A stretch of DNA of 64,000 nt from positions 372,001-436,000 of the forward strand of contig NZ_KE383837.1 of the NCBI RefSeq assembly GCF_000422445.1, in the 5' to 3' direction. A program made the translations under genes and the position numbers. The notes beneath the pieces are model-generated. The model made no database searches, had not been told where the DNA came from, and was given only the letters and a program-made list of their open reading frames with translations. Shown one piece after another: positions 55,887 through 64,000 of this stretch. Origin of the DNA: Paenibacillus assamensis DSM 18201. Lineage in GTDB: Bacteria; Bacillota; Bacilli; Paenibacillales; Paenibacillaceae. Numbering within the stretch: the first letter of the stretch is position 1; every line of letters begins with the position of its first letter.

Positions 55887-58169
55887 TTAACCTCCATGCC
55901 CCGCATGTTCGCCATCCTGGGCATTTTCATTATCTGACTCAGAGGACTCACCCTCGCTTCCACTTTCCCCTTCGCTAGGAGGAGGACTTTCGCTGCCCCC
56001 AGTAGGCTCCGTTGGTGCTGAAGGCTGGATCTGAGGAATCGGCACCGTACCTTGCTTCACATCCACATAAGTTACGGGATAAGCACCCAAATATTCACCA
56101 TCTCGTTCGACGGATACAACTCCATCCTTCCTTGGATCTACAACAAGATCAACACTGAATATTTGTGTCGTACTGATCTTTCTTTTTTCCAATTTTACAT
56201 TCTCTCCACGTGCGTCGGTATACTTGATTTCAATCGTACTCAGTTTACCTTCTTCCTTAGGAGGAACCGGAATTTGGAGGCTGTATTCCACCGCGTCTTC
56301 AGGATATCCAGAACTTACATAGATACTTACTTCTGTTCCTTTTGTCACAGGCTCGTTTGGATAATGAGGCAGCTGCTTAATGACTTGCCCTTGCGGCAGA
56401 TAGCTCTTTTCTTCAATAATGCCTTCAGGCTGCTTGAGCTTCAATCCAAGCGATTCTATTTTGGCAATGGCTTCTTCCTTCGTAGAGCCGACCAGGTTTG
56501 GCATTTTGAACGATTCCTTGCCTTTGCTCACTTCTAACGTCACTGAGTCTTTGAGCGGATCGATATTTTCACCAGCTCCCGGTGTCATAGACACTACCGA
56601 ATCTTCAGCCACGTCATCACTAAAGACAGGTTTACGGTGAACACGCTTGCTGTCAAAGCCCATATCAAGCAGCATCTTAACTGCGTCGTCATACGTTTGA
56701 CCGATCAAATTCGGCAGCGGCTTGTCAGGCTCGCCTTCACTAACCGATATTTTAATAGAGGCGCCTTCTTTCACTTTCGTTCCTGGCGCTTTACTCTGTT
56801 CGAATACAATTCCTTTCGCAACACCCGCTTGCGGCTTGCGAATAATAGGATCTTCCAACACAAGCTTAAACTTCTCCAGCTCTGCCTTCGCCTCAGATTC
56901 CGTTAAGTTCACTAATTCAGGAACGCTAATCTCTTCAACAGCCAGCAGGCTTTTCACATAAAATACAACACCGATCATAATAGCAAGGAATACCAAAGTT
57001 AATGTAATCCATAATGTTGGTTTTACCCATTTTTTCTGTACTGGTTCAGCGGAAGATGATGGTACAGATTGTACAGCTCCCGCTCCCTCCTGCATACTCC
57101 CTCTAGGGGCCAAAGACTGACGTGCATTGGCAGTCGATGAAGAACTACCAACCGGTGGCTCTGACTGATGATCAAACCCTTTCGTCTCCACATATCTACC
57201 TGCTGACGCACCCGTTTGCGTATCTGACGGAAGAGCATCCTGTTCATAAGGAAGACGAATAGCCGGCATTACGCGCGTCTCTTCGTGATCCCCGTAATGA
57301 TAATTGGGAGTATTAGGAGACACGAATCTTACTTTGGATTCACGCAAACGTTCCGGCTGGAGTGCCGTTTCTAGATCACGCATCATTTCCGCTGCGGATT
57401 GATAGCGTTCATCCGGATTTTTACGCATGGATTTTAAAATAACGTTCTCCACACTTTGCGGAATACTCGGGTTTAATTCACGAGGCTCCTCAAATGGCTC
57501 CTGCAAATGCTTAAGCGCAACGCTAATAGGGCTCTCACCTAAGAAGGGAAGTTTGCCTGTCAGCATTTGATACAGAACGATACCTAATGAGTACAGATCG
57601 GATTTCTCTCCTGTTGAAATCCCTTTCGCATGCTCAGGTGAAAAATAATGTACCGAGCCTACTACGGATCCTGTTTGTGTAATCGTCGAAGACGTTACGG
57701 CTCTAGCAATACCGAAGTCGGTTACTTTCACGCGACCATTTGAACCAATTAAAATGTTATGCGGTTTAATGTCACGATGAATAATATGATTGTGATGGGC
57801 ATGATCAAGCGCATCGCAAATTTGAGTTGCAATGCGAATCGCTTCTTCTGACTGAAGCGGAGCCCGTTCTTTAATAATCTCGTTTAAATTCTGGCCATCG
57901 ATGCATTCCATGACGATATAATGCACTTCATCCTCTTGTCCTACATCATAAATGCTTACGACATTGGGATGGGATAATGATGCGGCCGATTGTGCTTCGC
58001 GTCGGAAGCGGCGAACGAATTCCTCGTCATGCACGAATTGCTGACGCAGCACCTTCACAGCTACGTAACGATTCAGCAGTACATCCAGCGCTTTGTACAC
58101 AAGCGCCATGCCACCCTCACCAACACGAGCAATAATTTCATATCGACCTGCTAATGTAGTTCCTATCAC
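55887..58169 (-). CDS. prkC: Ser/Thr protein kinase PrkC with three PASTA domains
   Basis: A 760-residue membrane kinase. Kinase domain in residues 1-270 (GEGGMALVYKA, VAVKVLRQQF, HRDIKPHNILIG, DFG, SPEHAKG). A single transmembrane segment near residue 390 (LWITLTLVFLAIMIGVVFYV) is followed by three PASTA repeats that bind muropeptides, and a long Glu/Ser/Gly-rich tail. The GTG at 58169 overlaps the prpC stop (GTGA), with GGGGTGG upstream; it starts IGTTLAGRYEI as in B. subtilis. Works with PrpC in germination and cell-wall signalling. Confidence 0.96.
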   Translation of the reverse strand: MIGTTLAGRYEIIARVGEGGMALVYKALDVLLNRYVAVKVLRQQFVHDEEFVRRFRREAQSAASLSHPNVVSIYDVGQEDEVHYIVMECIDGQNLNEIIKERAPLQSEEAIRIATQICDALDHAHHNHIIHRDIKPHNILIGSNGRVKVTDFGIARAVTSSTITQTGSVVGSVHYFSPEHAKGISTGEKSDLYSLGIVLYQMLTGKLPFLGESPISVALKHLQEPFEEPRELNPSIPQSVENVILKSMRKNPDERYQSAAEMMRDLETALQPERLRESKVRFVSPNTPNYHYGDHEETRVMPAIRLPYEQDALPSDTQTGASAGRYVETKGFDHQSEPPVGSSSSTANARQSLAPRGSMQEGAGAVQSVPSSSAEPVQKKWVKPTLWITLTLVFLAIMIGVVFYVKSLLAVEEISVPELVNLTESEAKAELEKFKLVLEDPIIRKPQAGVAKGIVFEQSKAPGTKVKEGASIKISVSEGEPDKPLPNLIGQTYDDAVKMLLDMGFDSKRVHRKPVFSDDVAEDSVVSMTPGAGENIDPLKDSVTLEVSKGKESFKMPNLVGSTKEEAIAKIESLGLKLKQPEGIIEEKSYLPQGQVIKQLPHYPNEPVTKGTEVSIYVSSGYPEDAVEYSLQIPVPPKEEGKLSTIEIKYTDARGENVKLEKRKISTTQIFSVDLVVDPRKDGVVSVERDGEYLGAYPVTYVDVKQGTVPIPQIQPSAPTEPTGGSESPPPSEGESGSEGESSESDNENAQDGEHAGHGG

Positions 58170-58933
58170 GAGTTCCACCCCACTTTCTCTGCAACACTTG
58201 CTTGAGCTTGGGCAAGAATCACCGTAACGTTATCATCTCCACCAGCTTCTACCGCCTGTTCAATCAATCGATCTGCAATCACTTCCAGCGGTAAAGACGG
58301 ATCAACGATGGTCGACCATATTTCTTTCGTACTAATCATATTCGTTAAGCCATCGCTGCAAAGAAGCAGTGTTTCATCCTGTTCCACACGAAGTGGCGCT
58401 ACATCCACGCGCACACGAGCGTCCGTGCCCAGCGCACGGGTAAGCACATTGCGACGTGGATGATGATTCGCTTCTTCCTGCGTAATTTGACCTGACTTCA
58501 GTAATTCATTGACGAGTGTATGGTCATCGGTGAGCTGCCGAATATGTTCCGGGCTAATGATATAAGCACGGCTGTCCCCAATATGAGCAACCGTTCCTTC
58601 ATCCTGTAGAAGCAGCGCAGCGACAATCGTCGTTCCCATGTTGTTGTACTTCTCATCTTGCGATGCAATATGATAAATCGTATCATTTGCTCGAAAAATA
58701 GCACTTTTCAAAGCATCTTCTCTATCCTTCTCATCTAACTCAGAAGGTAGCTGTCTCAGCTCATTTACAACGGTTTCGACGGCCAAGCGACTTGCAATAT
58801 CACCAGCTTGATGTCCCCCCATGCCGTCAGCGACGATAACGAGCGTGTAGCCGTTAGGCAGCGTCGCTGCATAAGCACGATCTTCATTTACTGCGCGTAC
58901 TTTGCCAATATCAGAACGGTGCACAGCCTTCAT
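58166..58933 (-). CDS. prpC: PP2C-type Ser/Thr phosphatase PrpC (Stp)
   Basis: A 255-residue PP2C phosphatase. DIGKVRAVNEDRAYA, VIVADGMGGHQAGDIAS, NMGTTIVAALL, VAHIGDSRAYI and GGDDNVTVILA give all metal-binding Asp positions. The ATG at 58933 has AGGTGA 6 bases upstream and lies 5 bases after the rlmN stop. It reverses PrkC phosphorylation; its stop overlaps the prkC start. Confidence 0.95.
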   Translation of the reverse strand: MKAVHRSDIGKVRAVNEDRAYAATLPNGYTLVIVADGMGGHQAGDIASRLAVETVVNELRQLPSELDEKDREDALKSAIFRANDTIYHIASQDEKYNNMGTTIVAALLLQDEGTVAHIGDSRAYIISPEHIRQLTDDHTLVNELLKSGQITQEEANHHPRRNVLTRALGTDARVRVDVAPLRVEQDETLLLCSDGLTNMISTKEIWSTIVDPSLPLEVIADRLIEQAVEAGGDDNVTVILAQAQASVAEKVGWNS

Positions 58934-58938
58934 CTCAT

Positions 58939-59991
58939 TCACCTCGCATTGGATTCCATATGCTTCGAACGCAATTGACCGCAAGCAGCGGCAATATCAT
59001 GCCCTTGTTCACGACGAATCGTCGCGTTAATTCCTTTATCCACCAACGCTTTGTGGAACTTAAAGATGTCATTGCGCGGTGTACGAACGTAGTTGCGTTC
59101 AGGAACATAGTTAACTGGTATTAGATTGACGTGCGCTAGCATGTCCATGCGTTGAAGCACATCTGCAAGCTCTTCTGCATGCTCAACTTGGTCGTTGACA
59201 CCACCAATTAGTGCATATTCGAATGTTATGCGACGACCTGTCTTTTCTTGATAAAATTTAAGCGAATTCATCACTTCATCGAATGGGAAACGACGGTTAA
59301 CCGGCATTAGCTTCGAACGAAGCTTATCATTCGGTGCATGGATGGAAATCGCAAGGTTAATCTGTGTGTTTTCTTCCGCAAATTTATAAATGCTCGGCAC
59401 GATACCGCTGGTAGATACGGTAATATGGCGCTGACCGATATTAAGACCTTTTTCATGAATCATATTGCGCAAGAAGACCATTGTAGCATCATAATTCTCG
59501 AACGGCTCGCCAATTCCCATAATAACGATACTGCTGACACGCTCATTCGTCTCATCCAGTATTTTTTGAGCAGCAACAACCTGAGCAACAATTTCTCCGC
59601 CTGTCAGGTTACGCTTCAAACCGCCAAGCGTTGAAGCACAGAACGTACAACCAACACGGCAGCCGACTTGCGTCGTTACACATACGCTGTTGCCATAGTT
59701 GTGTTTCATAACAACCGTTTCAATCGCATTGTCATCATGCAAGCCGAACAAGAACTTAATCGTGCCGTCAGACGATTTCATATGTGTAATTTCTTTCAAC
59801 GTAACGAATTGGAAGTTATCCATCAACTTTTCACGTAAACCTTTGGACAAGTTGGACATTTCCTCAAAGCTCATAACGCGCTTTACATAAATCCAATCGA
59901 AAATCTGCCCAGCACGAAATGCTGGCTCCCCATTTTCTTTAAGCCAAACTTGCAATTGATCAAACGTTAAGTCGTATATAAAAGGTTTCAT
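58939..59991 (-). CDS. rlmN: 23S rRNA (A2503-C2)/tRNA (A37-C2) methyltransferase RlmN
   Basis: A 350-residue radical-SAM enzyme. [10 protein letters not shown] is the CxxxCxxC cluster motif, [14 protein letters not shown] and [14 protein letters not shown] follow, and the C-terminal [15 protein letters not shown] has the methylated resolving Cys. It methylates A2503 of 23S rRNA and A37 of some tRNAs. First gene of the rlmN-prpC-prkC-rsgA-rpe series; 390 bases separate it from rsmB, with a terminator in between. Confidence 0.97.
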   Translation of the reverse strand: MKPFIYDLTFDQLQVWLKENGEPAFRAGQIFDWIYVKRVMSFEEMSNLSKGLREKLMDNFQFVTLKEITHMKSSDGTIKFLFGLHDDNAIETVVMKHNYGNSVCVTTQVGCRVGCTFCASTLGGLKRNLTGGEIVAQVVAAQKILDETNERVSSIVIMGIGEPFENYDATMVFLRNMIHEKGLNIGQRHITVSTSGIVPSIYKFAEENTQINLAISIHAPNDKLRSKLMPVNRRFPFDEVMNSLKFYQEKTGRRITFEYALIGGVNDQVEHAEELADVLQRMDMLAHVNLIPVNYVPERNYVRTPRNDIFKFHKALVDKGINATIRREQGHDIAAACGQLRSKHMESNAR

Positions 59992-60383
59992 TCGGTATCT
60001 ATCCCTGCGCTTTCTCTATGTCATGTAATCGGATTGTGCTGTTTCCATCATCTCTGTAGACGGATAAACTCCGTCCGCTTGTAGAATATACTATGCACTA
60101 TTTTCCGTCAAACAGCTCATTCATCCAGTAAAGAATTCAACCTTGCATCATCCATCTGGCAATGAACACAGCATCGTAATAATTTATTGTACCACAGTTG
60201 GCTTATTTTCAAAAAGCTGTCGCCTGCTCCAACTGCATAATTTTCTAAAAAAAGCCCCGCCCAGCCGCTGGATTAAACCGAGGCAGCCAATAGCGGGGTC
60301 ATGTGCTTCATGTACCGTGGCATATGCAGCTAAATGGATATATAAATTAGGCTCTGCCTTGTGGATATGATTTCATCCTCATT
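59992..60383. other. Intergenic region between rsmB and rlmN
   Basis: Contains the rsmB terminator (60247-60299) and the leader of the rlmN operon. No gene or clear riboswitch seen. Confidence 0.65.
60247..60299 (-). terminator. Terminator of the priA-def-fmt-rsmB series
   Basis: Minus strand CCCCGC and GCGGGG arms around a GC-rich interior, followed by CTTTTTTT. Confidence 0.82.
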
Positions 60384-61790
60384 CTACTGCTTCTGCAAGC
60401 AGGCAATGAAAAACCCATCTGAATCCGCATCGTGCGGCAGCACTTGCAGCATACCTGCCGAACTGCGTTTAAGTGCAGCACCAAGCTTCGAAGGATCTAG
60501 CGCTGATTTCCACGAGTCATCCATCGACCATTGTTGCTCACTTCTTGCTTCTTCAACAAATGCTTGTACTACGTCCTCGTTCTCCTCATGCTCAATCGTG
60601 CACGTTGAGTAAACTAATCTACCGCCCGGCTTAACAAGCTTAGCTGCTTCTCGGATAAGTCTTGCTTGCAGCGCTGCAATGGCTGCTACATCAGAGTCAG
60701 TCTTCGTCCATTTCAAGTCAGGCTTGCGTCGAATGACGCCAAAGCCTGTGCATGGTGCGTCCAAAAGAACAACATCAAAAGACTGCTCTGGCAAATGCTG
60801 ACTAAGCTCCGCCGCATCGTGATTGATTGCTTGAATACAAGACAATCCTAGTCGTGCAGCCTGCTCTTCGATCAGCTTGACCTTGTGAGCATGGACATCG
60901 TTAGAAATAAGCTCTCCCCTGTTATCCATCCGTTCTGCAATATGCATGGACTTGCCACCAGGAGCAGCGCAGCAGTCTACGATGCGCATGCCAGGCTGGG
61001 GACGAACCGCTTCAACGACTAGCATGGAACTTTCATCTTGTACGGAAAGCCTGCCTTCTCGATACGCGGATGTAAAAGCAAAGTTACCAGCCTGATGAGC
61101 AACGATACCATCTTGGCTAAGTGAAGATGATTCTGCATCGATCCCGTTTGCACGAAGATCTTCCAACAATTCATCGCGCGTCGAGCGAATGCGATTCACT
61201 CGTCCACTTGCATGTGGAGCGGTATTGTTCGCTTCACACATGCTGCGGACTGCATCAGCACCATAAGCTTCGATCCAGCGGGAAACAAGCCACTCTGGAT
61301 GCGAATGTGTCCATGCAATACGCTTCACCGCATCATCTGGATGCGGCGCGTTCCACAATTCCGGCTCACGCATTACAGCGCGCAGAACACCGTTTACGAA
61401 TCCACCCATTGCCTGCTGTCCACGCCGCTTCGCAATCGCGACCGCTTCATTCACAGCAGCATGCGAAGGCACCCGGTCTAAATAATGCAGCTGATACAAA
61501 CTCATCCGCAGCAAATTGCGCATCCAAGGCTTCAACTTGTCAATTCCCTTTGCAATTTTTAATTGCAGGACACCATCAATTGTATTCAACCGTTGAATTG
61601 TTCCGTACACAAGCTCTGTCGCTAAGCCCGCATCCACTCGTTCCAACTCGGCTTCCTGCAATGCTGCATTTAGCTGCAAATTGCTATAAGAGCGATGCTT
61701 ATCCACCATGACGAGCACGTCCAGCGCTACTTCGCGCGCTGTTTTCCGTCGAGGACGAGTGCTTGAGCTATTAGAATTGCCTTTCTTCAC
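60384..61790 (-). CDS. rsmB: 16S rRNA (C967-C5) methyltransferase RsmB (Sun)
   Basis: A 468-residue enzyme. NusB-like N-terminal domain (TAREVALDVLVMVDKHRSYS), then an SAM-dependent methyltransferase: IVDCCAAPGGKSMHIAE, VVLLDAPCTGFGVIRRKPD and LVYSTCTIEHEENE with the two catalytic Cys. The GTG start overlaps the fmt stop (GTGA). Downstream part of the def-fmt-rsmB unit. Confidence 0.96.
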   Translation of the reverse strand: MKKGNSNSSSTRPRRKTAREVALDVLVMVDKHRSYSNLQLNAALQEAELERVDAGLATELVYGTIQRLNTIDGVLQLKIAKGIDKLKPWMRNLLRMSLYQLHYLDRVPSHAAVNEAVAIAKRRGQQAMGGFVNGVLRAVMREPELWNAPHPDDAVKRIAWTHSHPEWLVSRWIEAYGADAVRSMCEANNTAPHASGRVNRIRSTRDELLEDLRANGIDAESSSLSQDGIVAHQAGNFAFTSAYREGRLSVQDESSMLVVEAVRPQPGMRIVDCCAAPGGKSMHIAERMDNRGELISNDVHAHKVKLIEEQAARLGLSCIQAINHDAAELSQHLPEQSFDVVLLDAPCTGFGVIRRKPDLKWTKTDSDVAAIAALQARLIREAAKLVKPGGRLVYSTCTIEHEENEDVVQAFVEEARSEQQWSMDDSWKSALDPSKLGAALKRSSAGMLQVLPHDADSDGFFIACLQKQ

Positions 61791-62728
61791 CCTAGCACCG
61801 TCCCTGTCTCAAGCTTGCCACCGCGAACAAAGTCACGAACCTGCATTGCCTTTTTCCCGGCTGGCTGTACTTCTGTTAACCAGATAGAACCATCACCAGT
61901 CTTTATTTCGATACCATCTTCAGATACGGTGAGTACCGTTCCAGGGACAGCAGAGGAAATAGCTTGTCCTTGCTCTTTCCATTCGCATTTCCACACTTTG
62001 AAAACTTCTCCGTTCCATGTCGTAAACGCGCCTGAATAAGGAACAAGTCCTCGAACCTGATTGAACAAGGCACGCGAAGATTTGGACCAATCGATCAACT
62101 CATCTTCACGCTTAAGGTTTGGTGCATAGGTTGCAAGATCGTGATTTTGCACTTCTGCTGTCAACTTTCCTGCTAACAAGTCAGGCAAAGTACGGCGAAG
62201 AAGATCCGCTCCCTCGACGCTCAATTTCTCGAACATCGTGCCCGCATTGTCATCATCGGTAATTGGCACTTCTACACGCGTAAGCATGTCTCCCGTATCC
62301 ATACCTTCGGCCATATACATAATCGTTACGCCTGTCTTGGCTTCACCATTTATAATCGAACGTTGAATGGGCGCACCACCACGATAGTAAGGCAGCAAAG
62401 AACCATGCACATTAATACAGCCAAAACGTGGAACATCAAGCACCGCTTTCGGCAATATTTGTCCATAAGCCGCTGTCACAATGAGATCAGGCGCCAGCTT
62501 GCGAATATCTTCTACGGTTTCAGACGTACGCAGCTTTTCAGGCTGCCATACTTGAATGCCATGTTCCATCGCCAGCTGCTTTACTGGAGTTGGTGTCAAC
62601 ACGCGTTTGCGTCCAACTGGGCGGTCAGGCTGGGTAACAACTGCCGCCACATCATAACCTTCATCCAGCAGCATTTGCAGGGATGTCACCGCGAACTGCG
62701 GTGTCCCCATAAATACGATTTTTGTCAT
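61787..62728 (-). CDS. fmt: Methionyl-tRNA formyltransferase
   Basis: A 313-residue enzyme. IVFMGTPQFAVTSLQMLL, INVHGSLLPYYRGGAPIQRS (catalytic Asn and His with the SLLP loop), and VTIMYMAEGMDTGDM are diagnostic; the C-terminal OB domain follows. It formylates initiator Met-tRNA. AAGGAG 6 bases before the ATG; three bases after the def stop. Confidence 0.97.
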   Translation of the reverse strand: MTKIVFMGTPQFAVTSLQMLLDEGYDVAAVVTQPDRPVGRKRVLTPTPVKQLAMEHGIQVWQPEKLRTSETVEDIRKLAPDLIVTAAYGQILPKAVLDVPRFGCINVHGSLLPYYRGGAPIQRSIINGEAKTGVTIMYMAEGMDTGDMLTRVEVPITDDDNAGTMFEKLSVEGADLLRRTLPDLLAGKLTAEVQNHDLATYAPNLKREDELIDWSKSSRALFNQVRGLVPYSGAFTTWNGEVFKVWKCEWKEQGQAISSAVPGTVLTVSEDGIEIKTGDGSIWLTEVQPAGKKAMQVRDFVRGGKLETGTVLG

Positions 62729-62731
62729 CCC

Positions 62732-63208
62732 TTACTCCTTCTCTTGACGCGGAATTTCATACACACTTTCAGCAATAGATGTAAATAACACACCATTCAA
62801 GTGATCAATCTCATGCTGGAACGCACGAGCCAAAAAGTCCGTTGCCGTCATTTCAACTGGCTTGCCGTGACGATCAAAGCCTTTAACATGGATCTTCTTG
62901 AAGCGGCGCACATCGCCATTCAATCCAGGAATACTTAGGCAGCCTTCTGGCCCAAGCTGTTCGCCTTCTTTTTCTACCATTTCTGGGTTGACCATTTCGA
63001 TCAGACCATTGTCATCGCCAACGTCAACAACGATAACACGCTTCAAAATACCGATCTGCGGTGCAGCAAGACCTACACCTTCTGCATGATACATCGTATC
63101 AGCCATATCATCGAGCAACTTATGCAAGTTAGCGTTGAACTTTGTTACTTCTTTTGCTACTTCATGAAGAACCGGATCTGGTTCGTGTACAATAATACGA
63201 ATTGCCAT
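62732..63208 (-). CDS. def: Peptide deformylase
   Basis: A 158-residue type 1-like deformylase. Motif 1 EGVGLAAPQIG, motif 2 EGCLSIPG (Cys ligand), motif 3 QHEIDHLNGVLF (HExxH). It removes the formyl group from nascent chains, matching the next gene fmt. The ATG at 63208 has GGATGG 8 bases upstream; a longer frame from 63220 is less likely. Confidence 0.95.
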   Translation of the reverse strand: MAIRIIVHEPDPVLHEVAKEVTKFNANLHKLLDDMADTMYHAEGVGLAAPQIGILKRVIVVDVGDDNGLIEMVNPEMVEKEGEQLGPEGCLSIPGLNGDVRRFKKIHVKGFDRHGKPVEMTATDFLARAFQHEIDHLNGVLFTSIAESVYEIPRQEKE

Positions 63209-63310
63209 GTAAGACACCATCCTTAATCATTTGCTTATAAAAAATCATGTATAAAATCAATATATATCCTTAATCCAAAATATCATACGAAAAAGTAGTA
63301 CAAATATAGA

Positions 63311-64000
63311 TTACATCATCATTTGCGGGTCAACATCCACATGGAACAATACACCTTGTTCGCGAGTCATCGGTTCCAGTGTCTTCAATGCAGCTGCCAC
63401 AAGCGAAGGTAAATCCACCTCTCCACGACATTTAATCGTACATTGGAAGCGGTACTTATTTTTGATCCGAGGAATCGGAGAGGCTACAGGTCCAAACACG
63501 TCTACCGCTTGCAACGCGCCATGCAACGGCTTAAGCAAGCCCCAGTCCTCGGCTATTTCCTTCATGCGAATGACTGCATTCTCAGCAGCACGGACTAACA
63601 ACGGCAGCTCCTCATGGGTCATCGTAAGCAATGCCAAGCGACAAAACGGCGGAACCATCCGGGCTCTACGCATCCGCAGCTCCTCAGATGAGAAAGCCTT
63701 ATAATCATGCTGGGACGCATGTATAATCGAATAATGCTCTGGCGCATAAGTTTGTACGACAACTTCACCAGGCAAATGATGTCTTCCAGCACGACCTGCC
63801 ACTTGAGTAAGCAGTTGGAAAGTCTTTTCTGCCGCTCTGAAATCAGGCATATACAAAGCAGAATCCGCAGCGATAACACCAACAAGGGTAACATAAGGGA
63901 AGTCTAATCCTTTCGCTACCATCTGTGTACCAAGCAGGACGTCTGCACGTCGTTCGCGGAACTGCTGCAGCATTTTCTCATGCGAGCCTTTCTCCGTCGT
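63311..64000 (-). CDS. priA: Primosomal protein N' (PriA helicase), C-terminal part
   Basis: The last 229 codons of PriA; the frame is open to the window edge (TTEKGSHEKMLQQFRERRAD), so the gene starts outside. ADVLLGTQMVAKGLDFP, VGVIAADSALYMPDFRAAE and FQLLTQVAGRAGRHHLPGEV are helicase motifs V and VI. The tail (FGPVASPIPRIKNKYRFQCT) is the PriA C-terminal domain. Replication restart; first in the def-fmt-rsmB order. Confidence 0.96.
   Translation of the reverse strand, partial: TTEKGSHEKMLQQFRERRADVLLGTQMVAKGLDFPYVTLVGVIAADSALYMPDFRAAEKTFQLLTQVAGRAGRHHLPGEVVVQTYAPEHYSIIHASQHDYKAFSSEELRMRRARMVPPFCRLALLTMTHEELPLLVRAAENAVIRMKEIAEDWGLLKPLHGALQAVDVFGPVASPIPRIKNKYRFQCTIKCRGEVDLPSLVAAALKTLEPMTREQGVLFHVDVDPQMMM

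Noticed and set aside
1-64000. CRISPR arrays, rRNA, tRNA genes, complete insertion sequences
   Set aside because: No regularly spaced direct repeats, no rRNA text, no cloverleaf seen; only one IS3 fragment was found.

Overview
The window reads as chromosomal DNA of a spore-forming Gram-positive rod of the Paenibacillus group. The right end carries the conserved Bacillales block priA-def-fmt-rsmB-rlmN-prpC-prkC-rsgA-rpe-spoVM-rpmB-asp23-fakA-degV-recG. Sporulation-linked genes are present elsewhere (a 26-codon spoVM, a SpoVIF-like gene, two Spo0E-like genes and a BclA-type collagen-like surface protein). There is also a copper regulator very like Bacillus subtilis YcnK, and a YolD-like N-terminus of the wording common in Paenibacillus. 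Genus is inferred from gene content only; no rRNA or tRNA gene was found.

Layout. 1-6.8 kb: partial secreted protein, collagen-like protein, small membrane proteins, sugar-epimerase-like protein, YfiT, EamA transporter, helical protein, acetyltransferase. 6.9-11.4 kb: a probable copper module (YtkA-like lipoprotein, PepSY membrane protein, YcnK) divergent from a sugar-efflux MFS gene, then a Crp-family regulator. 11.5-15.6 kb: a LexA-box small gene and a yxdLM-yxeA type ABC transporter set. 15.6-32.6 kb: an AT-rich accessory island. It holds an M16 peptidase divergent from a tiny secreted peptide, two related cassettes (XRE-TPR receptor, signal pro-peptide, Spo0E-like gene, secreted protein), a DUF3626 gene with a decayed second copy, an IS3 transposase scar, a recombinase-like protein without its catalytic motif, a CoiA-like protein, a RelA/SpoT-HEPN fusion and a membrane protein. 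32.7-38.2 kb: redox and stress genes (ABM monooxygenase, Rrf2, YnzC, luciferase-like oxidoreductase, nitroreductase/HxlR/VOC, DUF1877). 38.3-47.8 kb: sugar nucleotidyltransferase, an SOS operon around a Y-family polymerase, a secreted metallopeptidase, two beta-lactamase-fold hydrolases, a SRAP protein, DUF1796 and SpoVIF. 48-64 kb: the core block.

The most interesting material is the pair of parallel quorum-sensing-like cassettes in the island. In each, a receptor stop codon abuts or overlaps the start of a 38-42 codon signal-peptide ORF, followed by a terminator, a hairpin with a near-identical 16-nt loop, a Spo0E-like gene and a secreted protein. They look like RNPP/Alo-type peptide communication wired to sporulation phosphorelay control. 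Second is an SOS-controlled family of three paralogous small proteins, two of which flank a translesion polymerase and one of which carries a YolD-like N-terminus. Third is a single-chain RelA/SpoT synthetase with a C-terminal HEPN RNxxxH motif, a likely abortive-infection protein.
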